A stretch of 64,000 nucleotides of DNA from AWTP1-18 sp036504515 (GCA_036504515.1 DASXVA010000001.1:894334-958333); one strand, 5' to 3'; shown: positions 24,657-35,281, numbered from the stretch's first letter. A program made the numbers and translations. Notes: generated from the letters alone by a model not told the origin.

Positions 24657-26477
24657 TTACTCGGCGGCGGGGGCGGCGTCCAGACGGAACTTGGCGAAGG
24701 AGCCGGGGGCGTCTTCGAGAACCTTCAGCTTGCCCTTGGCGGGGTCGCGGGCGGGAACTTTTTCGTCGCCGTTAAGCTTGTCCAGCCACTGTTGCCAGTC
24801 GGTCCACCAGGAACCTTCGGTCTGCTTGGCGCCGGTGAGCCAGGTGTCGGGATCTTCCGGGTAGGTCTTTTGCGGATTGACCCAGAAGCCGTACTTGTTG
24901 GCAGAAGGAGGATTGACGATGCCGGCAATGTGACCGGAACCACCCAGAACGAAACGGATGGGGCCGGAGAACAGGCCGGTACCGGCGTAGGTGGATTTCC
25001 AGGGGGCGATGTGGTCTTCGATGGCGGAGATGAAGTACACGGGCACCTTGACCAGGGAAAGGTCGATGGGCACGCCAGCGATGGTGATGCCGCCCTTTTC
25101 CCGCAGCTTGTTGTACAGATACATGTTGCGCAGGTAGAAACTGTGCATAGCGTAGGGCATGCGGGTGGAATCGGAGTTCCAGAACAGCAGGTCGAAGGGG
25201 AAGGGTTCCTTGCCCATCAGATAGTTGTTCACCACAAAGGACCAGATCAGGTCGTTGGCCCGCATGGCGTTGAAGGTGCCGGCCATTTCGGTGCCTTCGA
25301 GGAAGCCGCGCTGCTCCATCTTCTTTTCCAGGCTGGTAACGGTTTCTTCGTCAATGAAGACGCCCAGCTCGCCAGGATTGGAGAAGTCCAGCATGGTGGT
25401 GAAGAAGGTGGCGGAGGCAATCCGGTTGTCCTTCTTTGCGGCCATGTAGGCCAGGGTCGTGGCCAGCAAAGTGCCGCCCAGACAGTAGCCAGCAGCGTTG
25501 ACCTGCTTTTCACCGGTCTGTTTTTCAATGGCATCCAGGGCGGCCAGGGGGCCTTCCACCATGTAGTCCTCAAAGCTCTTGCGGGCCAGATGGGCATCGG
25601 GGTTCACCCAGGAGATGCAGAAAACGGTGTGGCCCTGGTCGGTGGCCCATTTGATGTAGGAGTTCTTTTCCCGCAGATCGAGGATGTAGTACTTGTTGAT
25701 CCAGGGCGGAATGATCAGCAAGGGCTTCTTGTACTGTTCCTTGGTGGTGGGGTTGAACTGCATCAACTGGATCAGGTCGTTCTGGAACACCACCTTGCCT
25801 TGCGTGGTCGCAACGTTCTTGCCCATCTCGAAGGCGTTGAGATCGGTCATGGTCACCTTGAGGTGGCCGTCGCCCTTTTCGATGTCGCGCAGCAGATTGT
25901 TGAAACCCTTGAGCAGATTCTGGCCGTGGCTTTGCACGGTTTCCTTCAGCACCAGGGGATTGGTCACGGCGAAGTTGGAAGGAGACAGGGCGTCCACAAA
26001 CTGGCGGGTGAAGAAATTCACCTTGCGCCGCGAGTTGGCGTCGAGGCCTTCCACATTGCTAACAGACTCGTGAATATGGCGGGAGGCGATCAGGTAAGAC
26101 TGCTTGATGAAGTCGAACAGGAAATGCTCTTCCCAGGTTTCATCCTTGAAGCGGTTGTCGCCCTTGGCCGGTTGGGCCACGGGGGACATCTGCACGCCGG
26201 CGAAACGCAGCATGGAGGATTGCCACAGGGACATGTAGTCCCACACCAGATTCATCTGGGTCTGGGCCATCTTGTAGGGATTGGCCAGCATCTTCGACAT
26301 CATGTCAGAGAAGGCTTGGCCCACGCCCATTTCGTCGCTGGGGGTTTCGATACCGTTCTTGAGTTGACGCTGGATGTGGTCGGTGAACAGCTTGGCAGCC
26401 CGCTGGGCGACTTCGGCGTAGGTGTTGGCGATCTGGGCGGGATCAGGCAACTGCGGTTTATTTTCCTGTTGCGTCAT
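24657..26477 (-). CDS. phaC: Class I poly(3-hydroxyalkanoate) synthase
   Basis: Polymerises (R)-3-hydroxyacyl-CoA into PHA storage granules. 606 residues: variable N-terminal domain (1-220) and alpha/beta-hydrolase catalytic domain with the lipase-like box AAGYCLGG (nucleophile Cys332), the catalytic Asp in SAIEDHIAPW and His in GGSGHIAGI. Length and motif order match class I synthases. ATG start. It is preceded by an MBL-fold hydrolase (11-bp gap) and followed by a PIN gene (4-bp gap). phaA, phaB and phasin genes are not in the window. Confidence 0.96.
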   Translation of the reverse strand: MTQQENKPQLPDPAQIANTYAEVAQRAAKLFTDHIQRQLKNGIETPSDEMGVGQAFSDMMSKMLANPYKMAQTQMNLVWDYMSLWQSSMLRFAGVQMSPVAQPAKGDNRFKDETWEEHFLFDFIKQSYLIASRHIHESVSNVEGLDANSRRKVNFFTRQFVDALSPSNFAVTNPLVLKETVQSHGQNLLKGFNNLLRDIEKGDGHLKVTMTDLNAFEMGKNVATTQGKVVFQNDLIQLMQFNPTTKEQYKKPLLIIPPWINKYYILDLREKNSYIKWATDQGHTVFCISWVNPDAHLARKSFEDYMVEGPLAALDAIEKQTGEKQVNAAGYCLGGTLLATTLAYMAAKKDNRIASATFFTTMLDFSNPGELGVFIDEETVTSLEKKMEQRGFLEGTEMAGTFNAMRANDLIWSFVVNNYLMGKEPFPFDLLFWNSDSTRMPYAMHSFYLRNMYLYNKLREKGGITIAGVPIDLSLVKVPVYFISAIEDHIAPWKSTYAGTGLFSGPIRFVLGGSGHIAGIVNPPSANKYGFWVNPQKTYPEDPDTWLTGAKQTEGSWWTDWQQWLDKLNGDEKVPARDPAKGKLKVLEDAPGSFAKFRLDAAPAAE

Positions 26478-26488
26478 GGACGACCTCT

Positions 26489-27520
26489 TCAGACGGTGAT
26501 GAAACGGATGATGGAACCTTCATCGATGGGGCGAATACGCCCCGCTTGTTGAAGGTGGTTGAGATGGGCGATGGTCTCGCCCAGGGCAAAGAAAATCTGG
26601 TGCGCGTCATTGATGGGCCGGTCGAACAGCACCGGAACCAGATCGGCGGCGGTTTGCGGCGTGGTACAGGCTTCCGCCAAAACTTCGCAACGTTCCGCAT
26701 GGTGCGCCTTCAGCTGGGCAATGCGCAAGTGCAGGCCGCGGAAAGGGCGGCCATGGGCGGGCAACACCAGGGTGTCTTCCGGCAGGGCGTTGTAGCGGCT
26801 AATGGATTCGAGGAAGCGTCCCAGGGTGTCGTCATTGGGGCTGGTGGGTAACACCGAGACGTTAGTGGATATTCGTGGCAGCATCATGTCACCGGAAACC
26901 AGGACGTGGAGTTCGTCGCAGTACAGGCTGGCATGTTCCGGCGAATGGCCGTGGCCGGTAATGACCTGCCACTCATGGTTGCCAATGGTGAAGCGGTCAC
27001 CATCGATCATGCGCCGGTAAGTGGCGGGCAGGGACGGCACCCCTTTGCGATAGCCGCCGGAGCGGGCGGCCAGGGCTTCCCGCATTTCCTTGCCCAGGCC
27101 GTGGCGGGCATACAGCGCCTCCACCTCGGAAAAGGACCAGTATTCAAGCTGGCTGAGAAACAGATGGGCCGTGGAGTATTCACCCAGAGTCATCCAGAGC
27201 GGGGCACCGGTTTCTTCTTGCAGCCAGGAAGCCAGGCCAACGTGATCCGGATGCAGATGGGTGACCACCAGATGGGACAGGGGATGGTCGGCCAGTACTT
27301 GGCGCCACAGGTCTTTTTGTTCTTCCGTGGCGATGCCGGTGTCTACAGCGGCCCAGCGTTCGCCATCGGCCAGCAACCATAAGTTGACGTGATCCAGCGC
27401 CATGGGCAGCGGCATGCGTACCCAGCGAATCCCGGGGAGTATCTCCCTCGTTCCTCCTGCCTCTGGCAACCCGATGTCGGGGTAGTCCAGAATGGTGTCT
27501 TTTTTCTGTACGAGATCCAC
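26489..27520 (-). CDS. Metallo-beta-lactamase fold hydrolase upstream of phaC
   Basis: 343 residues with the zinc motif THLHPDHVG, later metal ligands GHGHSPEHAS and LPAHGRPF, and a C-terminal winged-helix-like segment (about 270-343), the layout of the glyoxalase II-related MBL proteins with a DNA-binding-like tail. The frame starts at a GTG (27518-27520) with no clear ribosome site; a later start is possible. It lies 11 bp upstream of phaC and is probably co-transcribed, so a thioester hydrolase acting on acyl-CoA or a polymer-related ester is a reasonable guess only. Confidence 0.82.
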   Translation of the reverse strand: MDLVQKKDTILDYPDIGLPEAGGTREILPGIRWVRMPLPMALDHVNLWLLADGERWAAVDTGIATEEQKDLWRQVLADHPLSHLVVTHLHPDHVGLASWLQEETGAPLWMTLGEYSTAHLFLSQLEYWSFSEVEALYARHGLGKEMREALAARSGGYRKGVPSLPATYRRMIDGDRFTIGNHEWQVITGHGHSPEHASLYCDELHVLVSGDMMLPRISTNVSVLPTSPNDDTLGRFLESISRYNALPEDTLVLPAHGRPFRGLHLRIAQLKAHHAERCEVLAEACTTPQTAADLVPVLFDRPINDAHQIFFALGETIAHLNHLQQAGRIRPIDEGSIIRFITV

Positions 27521-27571
27521 TGTATTTTGGTCAAGCCTGTATTTATTGAATTCTAATCTACATGAAAACCT

Positions 27572-27592
27572 TTTTGTTGCAGTGCAACAAAA
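27572..27592. promoter_or_regulatory. Strong palindrome, candidate PhaR operator
   Basis: TTTTGTTGCA (27572-27581) and TGCAACAAAA (27583-27592) are perfect inverted arms around a single G. The core TTGCAGTGCAA resembles the TTGC-N3-GCAA type element reported for the PHA regulator PhaR in other betaproteobacteria (recalled, not checked). It lies 52 bp upstream of the MBL–phaC operon on one side and 57 bp before the DUF1289-like gene on the other. Confidence 0.6.
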
Positions 27593-27648
27593 TATTCATG
27601 AACGCCAATGCCTGCCCAAAAGCAGGTGCAGCGAAGTAAGATTGAGCC

Positions 27649-27807
27649 ATGGACTATGAATGCATTGGCGTCTGTACGCCCGATCCCCTTTCCGGCCTTT
27701 GTGAGGGCTGTGGTCGTCCCCTGCTTGACCCGGTTTCGAAGGAAACGCCAGCCGATTCCGGTCTGATGCCGGCTGACTCCACGGATACCTCATGCAGCTC
27801 ATCCTGA
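27649..27807 (+). CDS. DUF1289-like small Cys-rich protein
   Basis: 52 codons, starting MDYECIGVCTPDP and containing GLCEGCGRP. The four cysteines in the spacing C-x3-C-x8-C-x2-C match the DUF1289 family of small proteins, thought to bind iron-sulfur or zinc. The C-terminal half lacks the usual family tail and is Ser/Thr/Asp-rich. It overlaps the rapZ start by 16 bases in another frame, suggesting coupling. Ribosome site weak. Function unknown. Confidence 0.6.
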   Translation: MDYECIGVCTPDPLSGLCEGCGRPLLDPVSKETPADSGLMPADSTDTSCSSS

Positions 27808-28667
27808 TTTCCGGTTTATCGGGGTCCGGCAAGAGTGTTGCGCTGCGGGTTCTTGAGGATGCCGGGTATTACTGTGTAGATAACTTGCCGGCGCTGCTGT
27901 TGCCCCAGTTGGTGGCGCAGATGCGAACCGACGGTTATGAGCGGGTGGCCGTGGCCATGGACATGCGCGGCGGCAGCAGCATTGCTGCCCTGCCCAGTCA
28001 GTTGCGCTCCCTGGAAGCGGAAGGCGGCATCGATATGCGCTTCATCTTCCTTGATGGCCGCGATGACGTGCTGATCCAGCGCTTTTCCGAAACCCGGCGA
28101 AGCCATCCCCTGGCCGCGACAGACAGCAACATCACCCTGGCCGAAGCCATAGCCAAGGAACGGGAGATTCTGGAAACCCTTTCCACCTTGGGTCACCGCA
28201 TCGACACCAGCGACCTGCGGCCCAATGTGCTGCGCAATTTCATCAAGGAACTGGCCGGTATCGGCACTGTGGACAGTCTTGCCGTCAAGCCTGATTCCAG
28301 CCTGACCCTGCTGTTCGAGTCCTTCGGTTTCAAGCACGGCCTGCCTTTGGATGCCGATCTGGTGTTCGATGTGCGCTGCCTGCCGAACCCCCATTACGAC
28401 CCTTTGCTGCGGCCCCAGACCGGCCAGGACCAAGCCGTTATGGAGTTTCTCGAAGCCCAGCCGGAAGTGCTGAAAATGCGGGAAGACATCCGCCGTTTCA
28501 TTGCCGACTGGTTGCCTGCCTATGTGCGCGACAACCGCTCCTACCTGACTGTGGCCATCGGCTGTACCGGAGGTCAGCATCGTTCCGTCTTCATTGCCGA
28601 CTGGCTCTCCCGCCAGTTTCTGCAACAGGCTCGCGTCCTGGTCCGGCACCGGGCCCTGGGTTTGTAA
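27792..28667 (+). CDS. rapZ: RNase adapter protein RapZ
   Basis: Nucleotide-binding adapter that in E. coli delivers the sRNA GlmZ to RNase E and senses glucosamine-6-phosphate. 291 residues: Walker A GLSGSGKS at 8-15, the DNLPALLLP segment, Walker B-like FLDGRDDVLIQRF, and the C-terminal RNA/effector domain with GCTGGQHRSVFIADWL. ATG start inside the 3' end of the DUF1289-like gene. hprK, often next to it in betaproteobacteria, is not adjacent here. Confidence 0.94.
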   Translation: MQLILISGLSGSGKSVALRVLEDAGYYCVDNLPALLLPQLVAQMRTDGYERVAVAMDMRGGSSIAALPSQLRSLEAEGGIDMRFIFLDGRDDVLIQRFSETRRSHPLAATDSNITLAEAIAKEREILETLSTLGHRIDTSDLRPNVLRNFIKELAGIGTVDSLAVKPDSSLTLLFESFGFKHGLPLDADLVFDVRCLPNPHYDPLLRPQTGQDQAVMEFLEAQPEVLKMREDIRRFIADWLPAYVRDNRSYLTVAIGCTGGQHRSVFIADWLSRQFLQQARVLVRHRALGL

Positions 28668-28676
28668 CGACCGTTT

Positions 28677-29075
28677 ATGCAGCGCCATCCTTCCCTATGG
28701 CTGGCCCTGCTGCGACCCGGCGATTGGGTCACCATTGTTTTTTCCCTGGCCCTGGTCGGTGTTTCCTATCCCCTGCTGTGGCAAAGCGGTTCGGCGGAAA
28801 AGGCGGTGATCCGCCGCGATGGTGCTCTGGTGGCGGAACTGCCCCTCACCATCAACAAGAAGATCGAAGTGGATGGCCCCATCGGCCGCACCACCATAGA
28901 AATCGAACCGGGCCGTGCCCGGGTTCTGTCCGACCCCGGCCCCCGCCAATACTGTGTGCGCCAGGGCTGGCTGACCCGGCCCAACGCCATCGCCATCTGC
29001 GCCCCCAATCACATCAGCCTCGCCCTCACCGGGCCGGCCAATTCGGCAAACCACAATGACTCCGTCAGCTACTAA
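28677..29075 (+). CDS. NusG domain II-like membrane-anchored protein
   Basis: 132 residues: one N-terminal membrane helix (about 15-35), then a small beta domain (40-115) with GPIGRTTIEIEPGRARVLSD and CVRQGWLTRPNAIAICAPNHISL, the NusG-II family often found beside Gx transporters. It is not a transcription factor; the shared fold gives the name. It starts 9 bp after rapZ and overlaps the next gene by 20 bases. Function unknown. Confidence 0.8.
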   Translation: MQRHPSLWLALLRPGDWVTIVFSLALVGVSYPLLWQSGSAEKAVIRRDGALVAELPLTINKKIEVDGPIGRTTIEIEPGRARVLSDPGPRQYCVRQGWLTRPNAIAICAPNHISLALTGPANSANHNDSVSY

Positions 29076-29610
29076 ACCGGTCATTGAACTCAAGGTGGCG
29101 GCGGAAGATCACCGCATCGCCCGCTATGCCGCCGCCGCCATTGCCCTCACCGTGGCCGAAGCCGCCATCCCCACGCCCCTGCCTGGAGTGAAACCGGGGC
29201 TGGCCAATATCGTTGTGCTGCTGGTGCTGCTGCGCCACGGCTGGACCGATGCCGCCTGGGTGTCCTTGCTGCGGGTGGTGGCCGGTAGTCTGGTGGTGGG
29301 GCAGTTCCTCGCCCCGGGGTTTTTCCTCAGTCTGACCGGTGCTGTTCTCAGCCTTGGTGTACTGGCCTTGGCCGTGCATTTGCCGCGCCGGTTTTTTGGT
29401 CCGGTGACGCTGTCCATCCTCGCCGCCTTTGCTCATATCGGCGGTCAGGTGCTGCTGGCGCGCTTGTGGTTGGTGCCCCACGACGGGGTGTTCTATCTGG
29501 TGCCGGTGTTTGCCACCACGGCCTTGATCTTCGGTATCGTGAACGGACTGATCGCAGCCCATTTTGAACGACCGGGCACCCTTCCCGAAAGCCAGCAGAC
29601 CACGCCATGA
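29056..29610 (+). CDS. Gx transporter family membrane protein
   Basis: 184 residues with about five membrane helices. AAIPTPLPGVKPGLANIVVLLVL is the signature of the Gx/HepS1-like family, related to ECF transporter S components. The first 40 residues are hydrophilic. It overlaps the NusG-II gene at its start and ubiX at its stop (ATGA), so the cluster is one transcription unit. Substrate unknown; the NusG-II partner and ubiX downstream invite, but do not prove, a link to prenyl or flavin metabolism. Confidence 0.8.
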   Translation: MTPSATKPVIELKVAAEDHRIARYAAAAIALTVAEAAIPTPLPGVKPGLANIVVLLVLLRHGWTDAAWVSLLRVVAGSLVVGQFLAPGFFLSLTGAVLSLGVLALAVHLPRRFFGPVTLSILAAFAHIGGQVLLARLWLVPHDGVFYLVPVFATTALIFGIVNGLIAAHFERPGTLPESQQTTP

Positions 29611-30215
29611 AAACCATTGCCCTCGCCTTTACCGGTGCTTCCGGCCTGCCCTACGGCGTGCGCCTGCTGGAGTGTCTGCTCAAGTCGGGACAACGGGTTT
29701 GGCTCACCTATTCCCAAGCGGCCCAGATCGTGGCCAAGCAGGAAATGGATATGGTGCTGCCCGCCCAACCCCGGGAGGCGGAGCGGGTACTGCTGGAACG
29801 TTGTGGTATTACCGATGGTGCCGGTCAACTCACCGTCTATGGCCGCGACGACTGGAACGCGCCCATGGCTTCCGGCTCCAATCCGCCGGACGCCTATGTG
29901 ATTTGCCCCTGTACCAACGGCACCCTGGCCAAGGTGGCCGCCGGTATGGCCGACGACCTGCTGACCCGGGCGGCCGATGTGGTGCTCAAGGAAGGTCGCA
30001 AGTTGATTCTGGTGCCGCGGGAAACGCCCCTCTCCGCCATTGCCCTGGAAAACATGTTGCGGTTGTCCCGAGCCGGGGCCGTCATCCTGCCGCCCAGCCC
30101 GGCCTTCTATCATCGTCCCGTGGATTTGCAGGGCATCATCGACTTCGTCGTGGCCCGCATCCTCGATCAACTGGACATCCCACACCAACTCATGGACCGT
30201 TGGGGAGAATCATGA
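29607..30215 (+). CDS. ubiX: Flavin prenyltransferase UbiX
   Basis: Makes prenylated FMN, the cofactor of UbiD-type decarboxylases, from FMN and dimethylallyl phosphate. 202 residues with LAFTGASGLPYGVRLLE (flavin phosphate loop), MASGSNPPDAYVICPCTNGTLAKVA and VPRETPLS, typical of the family. ATG overlaps the previous stop by 4 bases and the next gene begins in its stop. No ubiD gene in the window. Confidence 0.94.
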   Translation: MKTIALAFTGASGLPYGVRLLECLLKSGQRVWLTYSQAAQIVAKQEMDMVLPAQPREAERVLLERCGITDGAGQLTVYGRDDWNAPMASGSNPPDAYVICPCTNGTLAKVAAGMADDLLTRAADVVLKEGRKLILVPRETPLSAIALENMLRLSRAGAVILPPSPAFYHRPVDLQGIIDFVVARILDQLDIPHQLMDRWGES

Positions 30216-30811
30216 AAACCATGGAAATCGCCCTGTTCCCGTTGCAGACCGTGCTCTTCCCGGAAGGCACTTTGCCCCTGCGCATCTTCGAGCAGCGTTA
30301 CCTCGACATGGCCAAAGAGTGCCTGCGGGACGAACTGCCCTTCGGTGTCTGCCTGATCGCCTCCGGCGAGGAAGTGGGCGCCCCGGCCGAGCCCCACGAA
30401 GTGGGCACCCTGGCCCGCATCATCGATTGGGACATGCCGCAATTGGGCCTGTTGCAAGTCACCACCCAGGGCGGCGAGCGCTTCCAGATTCGCGAGCGCT
30501 GGGCCAGCCCCAAGGGCTTGTTGAAGGCCGTGGTGGATATCCTGCCGGAAGAAAGCCCCGCCGCGCTGGCTGGGGAACACAGCCGCCTGCTGCCTTTGCT
30601 GAAGCGCGTGCTGGATGAATTTGCCAGCCAGAGCAACGCCGCACCCCTGACGCCGCGCCTCCATGATGCCGCCTGGGTTGCCTGGCGGTTTTGCGAGCTA
30701 TTGCCCCTGGCCGAAGACATCAAGCAGGATTTGCTGGAGCTGGAAAGCCACCACGAACGGCTGGAAGAAATCTTCCGTTTCTGCGCCCAGCGGGGATTGC
30801 TGGAAACCTGA
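30212..30811 (+). CDS. LON peptidase substrate-binding domain protein
   Basis: 199 residues, the stand-alone Lon N-domain (PUA-like beta fold about 5-110: ALFPLQTVLFPEGTLPLRIFEQRYL) followed by a helical bundle. No ATPase or protease part. ATG at 30212 overlaps the ubiX stop (ATGA); the frame is open far upstream through ubiX but that is read-through. Last gene of the rapZ–ubiX run. Role unknown. Confidence 0.88.
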   Translation: MKTMEIALFPLQTVLFPEGTLPLRIFEQRYLDMAKECLRDELPFGVCLIASGEEVGAPAEPHEVGTLARIIDWDMPQLGLLQVTTQGGERFQIRERWASPKGLLKAVVDILPEESPAALAGEHSRLLPLLKRVLDEFASQSNAAPLTPRLHDAAWVAWRFCELLPLAEDIKQDLLELESHHERLEEIFRFCAQRGLLET

Positions 30812-30887
30812 GGGAAGGCGGAAGGGCTAAAAACCCTGAGCCCTGTTTGGGCGGAGTCTGGCAAAAACCTGGCACTGTGGTTTGGTC

Positions 30888-31015
30888 ATACGTTTAACGT
30901 ATAAAGCGAGGTTTCCTGTTTTTGCCAGGATTTCTTGAGTTTGCCGCATGGTTGAGCGGGAAATCCTGAAAATTACAGTTTTGCGGTGCGCGCTCTTGCT
31001 ATACGTATAGCGTAT
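30888..31015. promoter_or_regulatory. Three ATACGT-type palindromes in the LON-domain gene/mutY gap
   Basis: In the 223-bp gap between two convergent genes lie ATACGTTTAACGTAT (30888-30902), a near-perfect palindrome, and CTATACGTATAG (30999-31010), a perfect 12-bp palindrome followed at once by CGTAT. These look like protein-binding sites, yet no gene start is close. The surrounding DNA is AT-richer than average; no small gene was found. Confidence 0.4.
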
Positions 31016-31034
31016 GGTCACCCGCTTTACTTGG

Positions 31035-32081
31035 CTAAAGCCTTGAGGCGGCTTCCAGCAACACCCGCCGGATCGGCGCTGGCAAGGCGGCGGCTTCCAG
31101 ATCGTGAATCGACCAAAGCTGAAGACCCGCTTCCCGTACTTGCTGGGGGAACCGCTCAATCTTGCCCAACAAGGGCACCAGCTCCAACTTGAAGTGGGTG
31201 AAGGTGTGGTTGAGGGCCGGTAGCTGCTGCCACTGGTCAATCGCCGTGCTGTAAAGCTGCAGGGCCTTGGTCGTGGCGTCTTCGTTTTCCGCCAGTTCCG
31301 GCAGGGAAAGCAGGCCGCCCCAAATGCCGCTGGGCGGGCGTTGTTCCAGCAAGACCTTGCCTTGACCATCCACCAAAACCAGAAAACGGGAACTGCGTTC
31401 CGGCACGGCTTTTTTCGTCTTGCGCACCGGCAATTCCGCCTGCCGGTCGTCGCGGCGGGCGACGCAGATTTCAGCCAAAGGACAAGCGGTGCAGCGGGGC
31501 TTGCTGCGCACGCAGATGGTTGCGCCCAGGTCCATTTGGGCCTGAATGTAGGTCCCCACTTGTTTGGTGGGCAGCAGGCTTTCGGCCAGGGCCCACATTT
31601 CCTTTTCCACCGCCGGCGTGCCGGGGAAACCTTCAATGCCGTAGCAGCGGGCCAATACCCGTTTCACATTGCCATCGAGAATGGGCGTCTTGGCCCCAAA
31701 ACAAAACGCTGCAATGGCGTTGGCGGTGGAGCGGCCTATGCCCGGCAGTTCGGTAATGATTTCAGGATCCCGTGGGAAGCTGCCGCCATGCTGCGCCACC
31801 ACAGCCTTGGCGCAGGCGTGCAGATTGCGCGCCCGGGCGTAGTAGCCGAGGCCGGCCCAAAGGGGCATGACTTCTTCCACGGTTGCTGCGGCCAGATCGG
31901 TCAGGGTCGGGAAGCGCTGCAGGAAGCGGTGATAGTAGGGAATCACCGTCGCCACTTGGGTCTGCTGCAACATGATCTCCGACAGCCAGACCCGGTAAGG
32001 GGCTTGGGTGTTCTGCCAGGGCAGGTCGTGACGACCGGAATCCTTATGCCACGCGATCAGTCGCGTGGCGAAGTCGGACAT
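31035..32081 (-). CDS. mutY: A/G-specific adenine glycosylase MutY
   Basis: Removes adenine mispaired with 8-oxoguanine. 348 residues: HhH-GPD domain with ELPGIGRSTANAIAAFCFG and the catalytic Asp in ILDGNVKRVLAR, a [4Fe-4S] site (CVRSKPRCTACPLAEIC) and a C-terminal NUDIX-like domain for 8-oxoG recognition (about 230-348). The frame reaches 32270, inside purT, but the family start MSDFATRLIAWH is the ATG at 32079-32081, 13 bases after the purT stop. Confidence 0.95.
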   Translation of the reverse strand: MSDFATRLIAWHKDSGRHDLPWQNTQAPYRVWLSEIMLQQTQVATVIPYYHRFLQRFPTLTDLAAATVEEVMPLWAGLGYYARARNLHACAKAVVAQHGGSFPRDPEIITELPGIGRSTANAIAAFCFGAKTPILDGNVKRVLARCYGIEGFPGTPAVEKEMWALAESLLPTKQVGTYIQAQMDLGATICVRSKPRCTACPLAEICVARRDDRQAELPVRKTKKAVPERSSRFLVLVDGQGKVLLEQRPPSGIWGGLLSLPELAENEDATTKALQLYSTAIDQWQQLPALNHTFTHFKLELVPLLGKIERFPQQVREAGLQLWSIHDLEAAALPAPIRRVLLEAASRL

Positions 32082-32094
32082 TCTGCTCAGGCCC

Positions 32095-33297
32095 TCAATT
32101 CGCCTTGACTGGCTTGACCTTGGACGCTGCCAGCTTGGCCCGGGTGCGGGCCTCGTCGGTGCTGTCCGCATTGGCCACAGCCACGCCCATGCGGCGTTTC
32201 TTGAAGCTTTCGGGCTTGCCGAACAGGCGCAGGTCGGACTCGGGTACTTGCAGGGCTTCGGCCACACCATCGAAGGCGATGCCCTTGTCTTCCATGCCGC
32301 CGTAGATCACGGCAGAGGCGCCGGCGCGGCGCAGGCTGGTGTCCACCGGCAAGCCGAGGATGGCCTTGGCATGAAGCTCGAATTCGGATTGGCGTTGCGT
32401 CGCCAGGGTGACGAGACCCGTGTCGTGGGGGCGGGGGCTGACTTCGGAGAACCAGACTTGGTCGCCCTTGATGAACAGCTCCACACCGAACAGGCCGCGG
32501 CCGCCCAGGTCGCCGGTGACGGCCTTGGCGATGTCGCGGCTCTTTTGCAGAGCGACGGGGCTCATGGCCATGGGCTGCCAGGATTCCACGTAGTCGCCGT
32601 CCACCTGTACGTGGCCGATGGGGTCGCAGAAGAAGGTTTCCACTTCGCCGCTGGCGCCGATGGCGCGCACCGTGAGTTGGGTGATTTCATAGTCGAAGTC
32701 GATGAAGCCTTCCACGATGATGCGGCCGGCACCAACGCGGCCACCGGCTTGGGAATAATCCCACGCCTTCTGCACATCGGCGGCGCTGCGGATCAGGGAC
32801 TGGCCCTTGCCGGAGGAGGACATGACCGGCTTCACCACACAGGGATAACCGATGCCACCGTCGATGGCGGCTTGCAGTTCTGCCAGGGAGTCGGCGAACT
32901 TGTAGGGGGAGGTGGGCAGGCCCAGGGTCTCGGCGGCCAGGCGGCGGATGCCTTCCCGGTTCATGGTCAGTTGAGCGGCCCGGGCGGTGGGGATGAACTC
33001 TGCCAGACCTTCGGCTTCCATCTTCACTAACTCGTCGGTGGCGATGGCCTCGATCTCGGGCACCACCAGATGGGGCTTTTCCAGTTCCACCAGCTTGCGC
33101 AGGGCAGCGCCGTCGGTCATGGCGATCACGTGGCTGCGGTGGGCCACCTGCATGGCCGGGGCGTCGGCGTAGCGATCCACGGCAATGACCTCGCAACCCA
33201 GGCGTTGCAGGGAGATGACCACTTCCTTGCCCAGTTCGCCGCTACCCAGCAGCATGACGCGGATGGCGGAAGAGGAGAGGGGGGTACCGAGGCGCAT
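32095..33297 (-). CDS. purT: Formate-dependent GAR transformylase PurT
   Basis: ATP-grasp enzyme that makes formyl-glycinamide ribonucleotide from GAR, formate and ATP in purine synthesis, an alternative to folate-dependent PurN. 400 residues: N-terminal LLGSGELGKEV, central ATP-grasp with VVKPVMSSSGKGQS, and SEVSPRPHDTGLVTL. ATG start. Lies between thiC (upstream, separated by a terminator) and mutY. Confidence 0.96.
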   Translation of the reverse strand: MRLGTPLSSSAIRVMLLGSGELGKEVVISLQRLGCEVIAVDRYADAPAMQVAHRSHVIAMTDGAALRKLVELEKPHLVVPEIEAIATDELVKMEAEGLAEFIPTARAAQLTMNREGIRRLAAETLGLPTSPYKFADSLAELQAAIDGGIGYPCVVKPVMSSSGKGQSLIRSAADVQKAWDYSQAGGRVGAGRIIVEGFIDFDYEITQLTVRAIGASGEVETFFCDPIGHVQVDGDYVESWQPMAMSPVALQKSRDIAKAVTGDLGGRGLFGVELFIKGDQVWFSEVSPRPHDTGLVTLATQRQSEFELHAKAILGLPVDTSLRRAGASAVIYGGMEDKGIAFDGVAEALQVPESDLRLFGKPESFKKRRMGVAVANADSTDEARTRAKLAASKVKPVKAN

Positions 33298-33315
33298 GGG
33301 AGGCTCCGCAAAGAA

Positions 33316-33341
33316 AAGAGCCCGGATTTTACCGGGCTCTT
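33316..33341 (-). terminator. thiC terminator
   Basis: AAGAGCCCGG (33316-33325) pairs with CCGGGCTCTT (33332-33341), 10 bp with a 6-base loop; on the minus strand it is followed by TTTTCTTT. It lies 23 bp past thiC and just before purT. Confidence 0.88.
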
Positions 33342-33364
33342 GAGGGGCGTCAGGACAAGATTGT

Positions 33365-35281
<1,917 letters not shown>

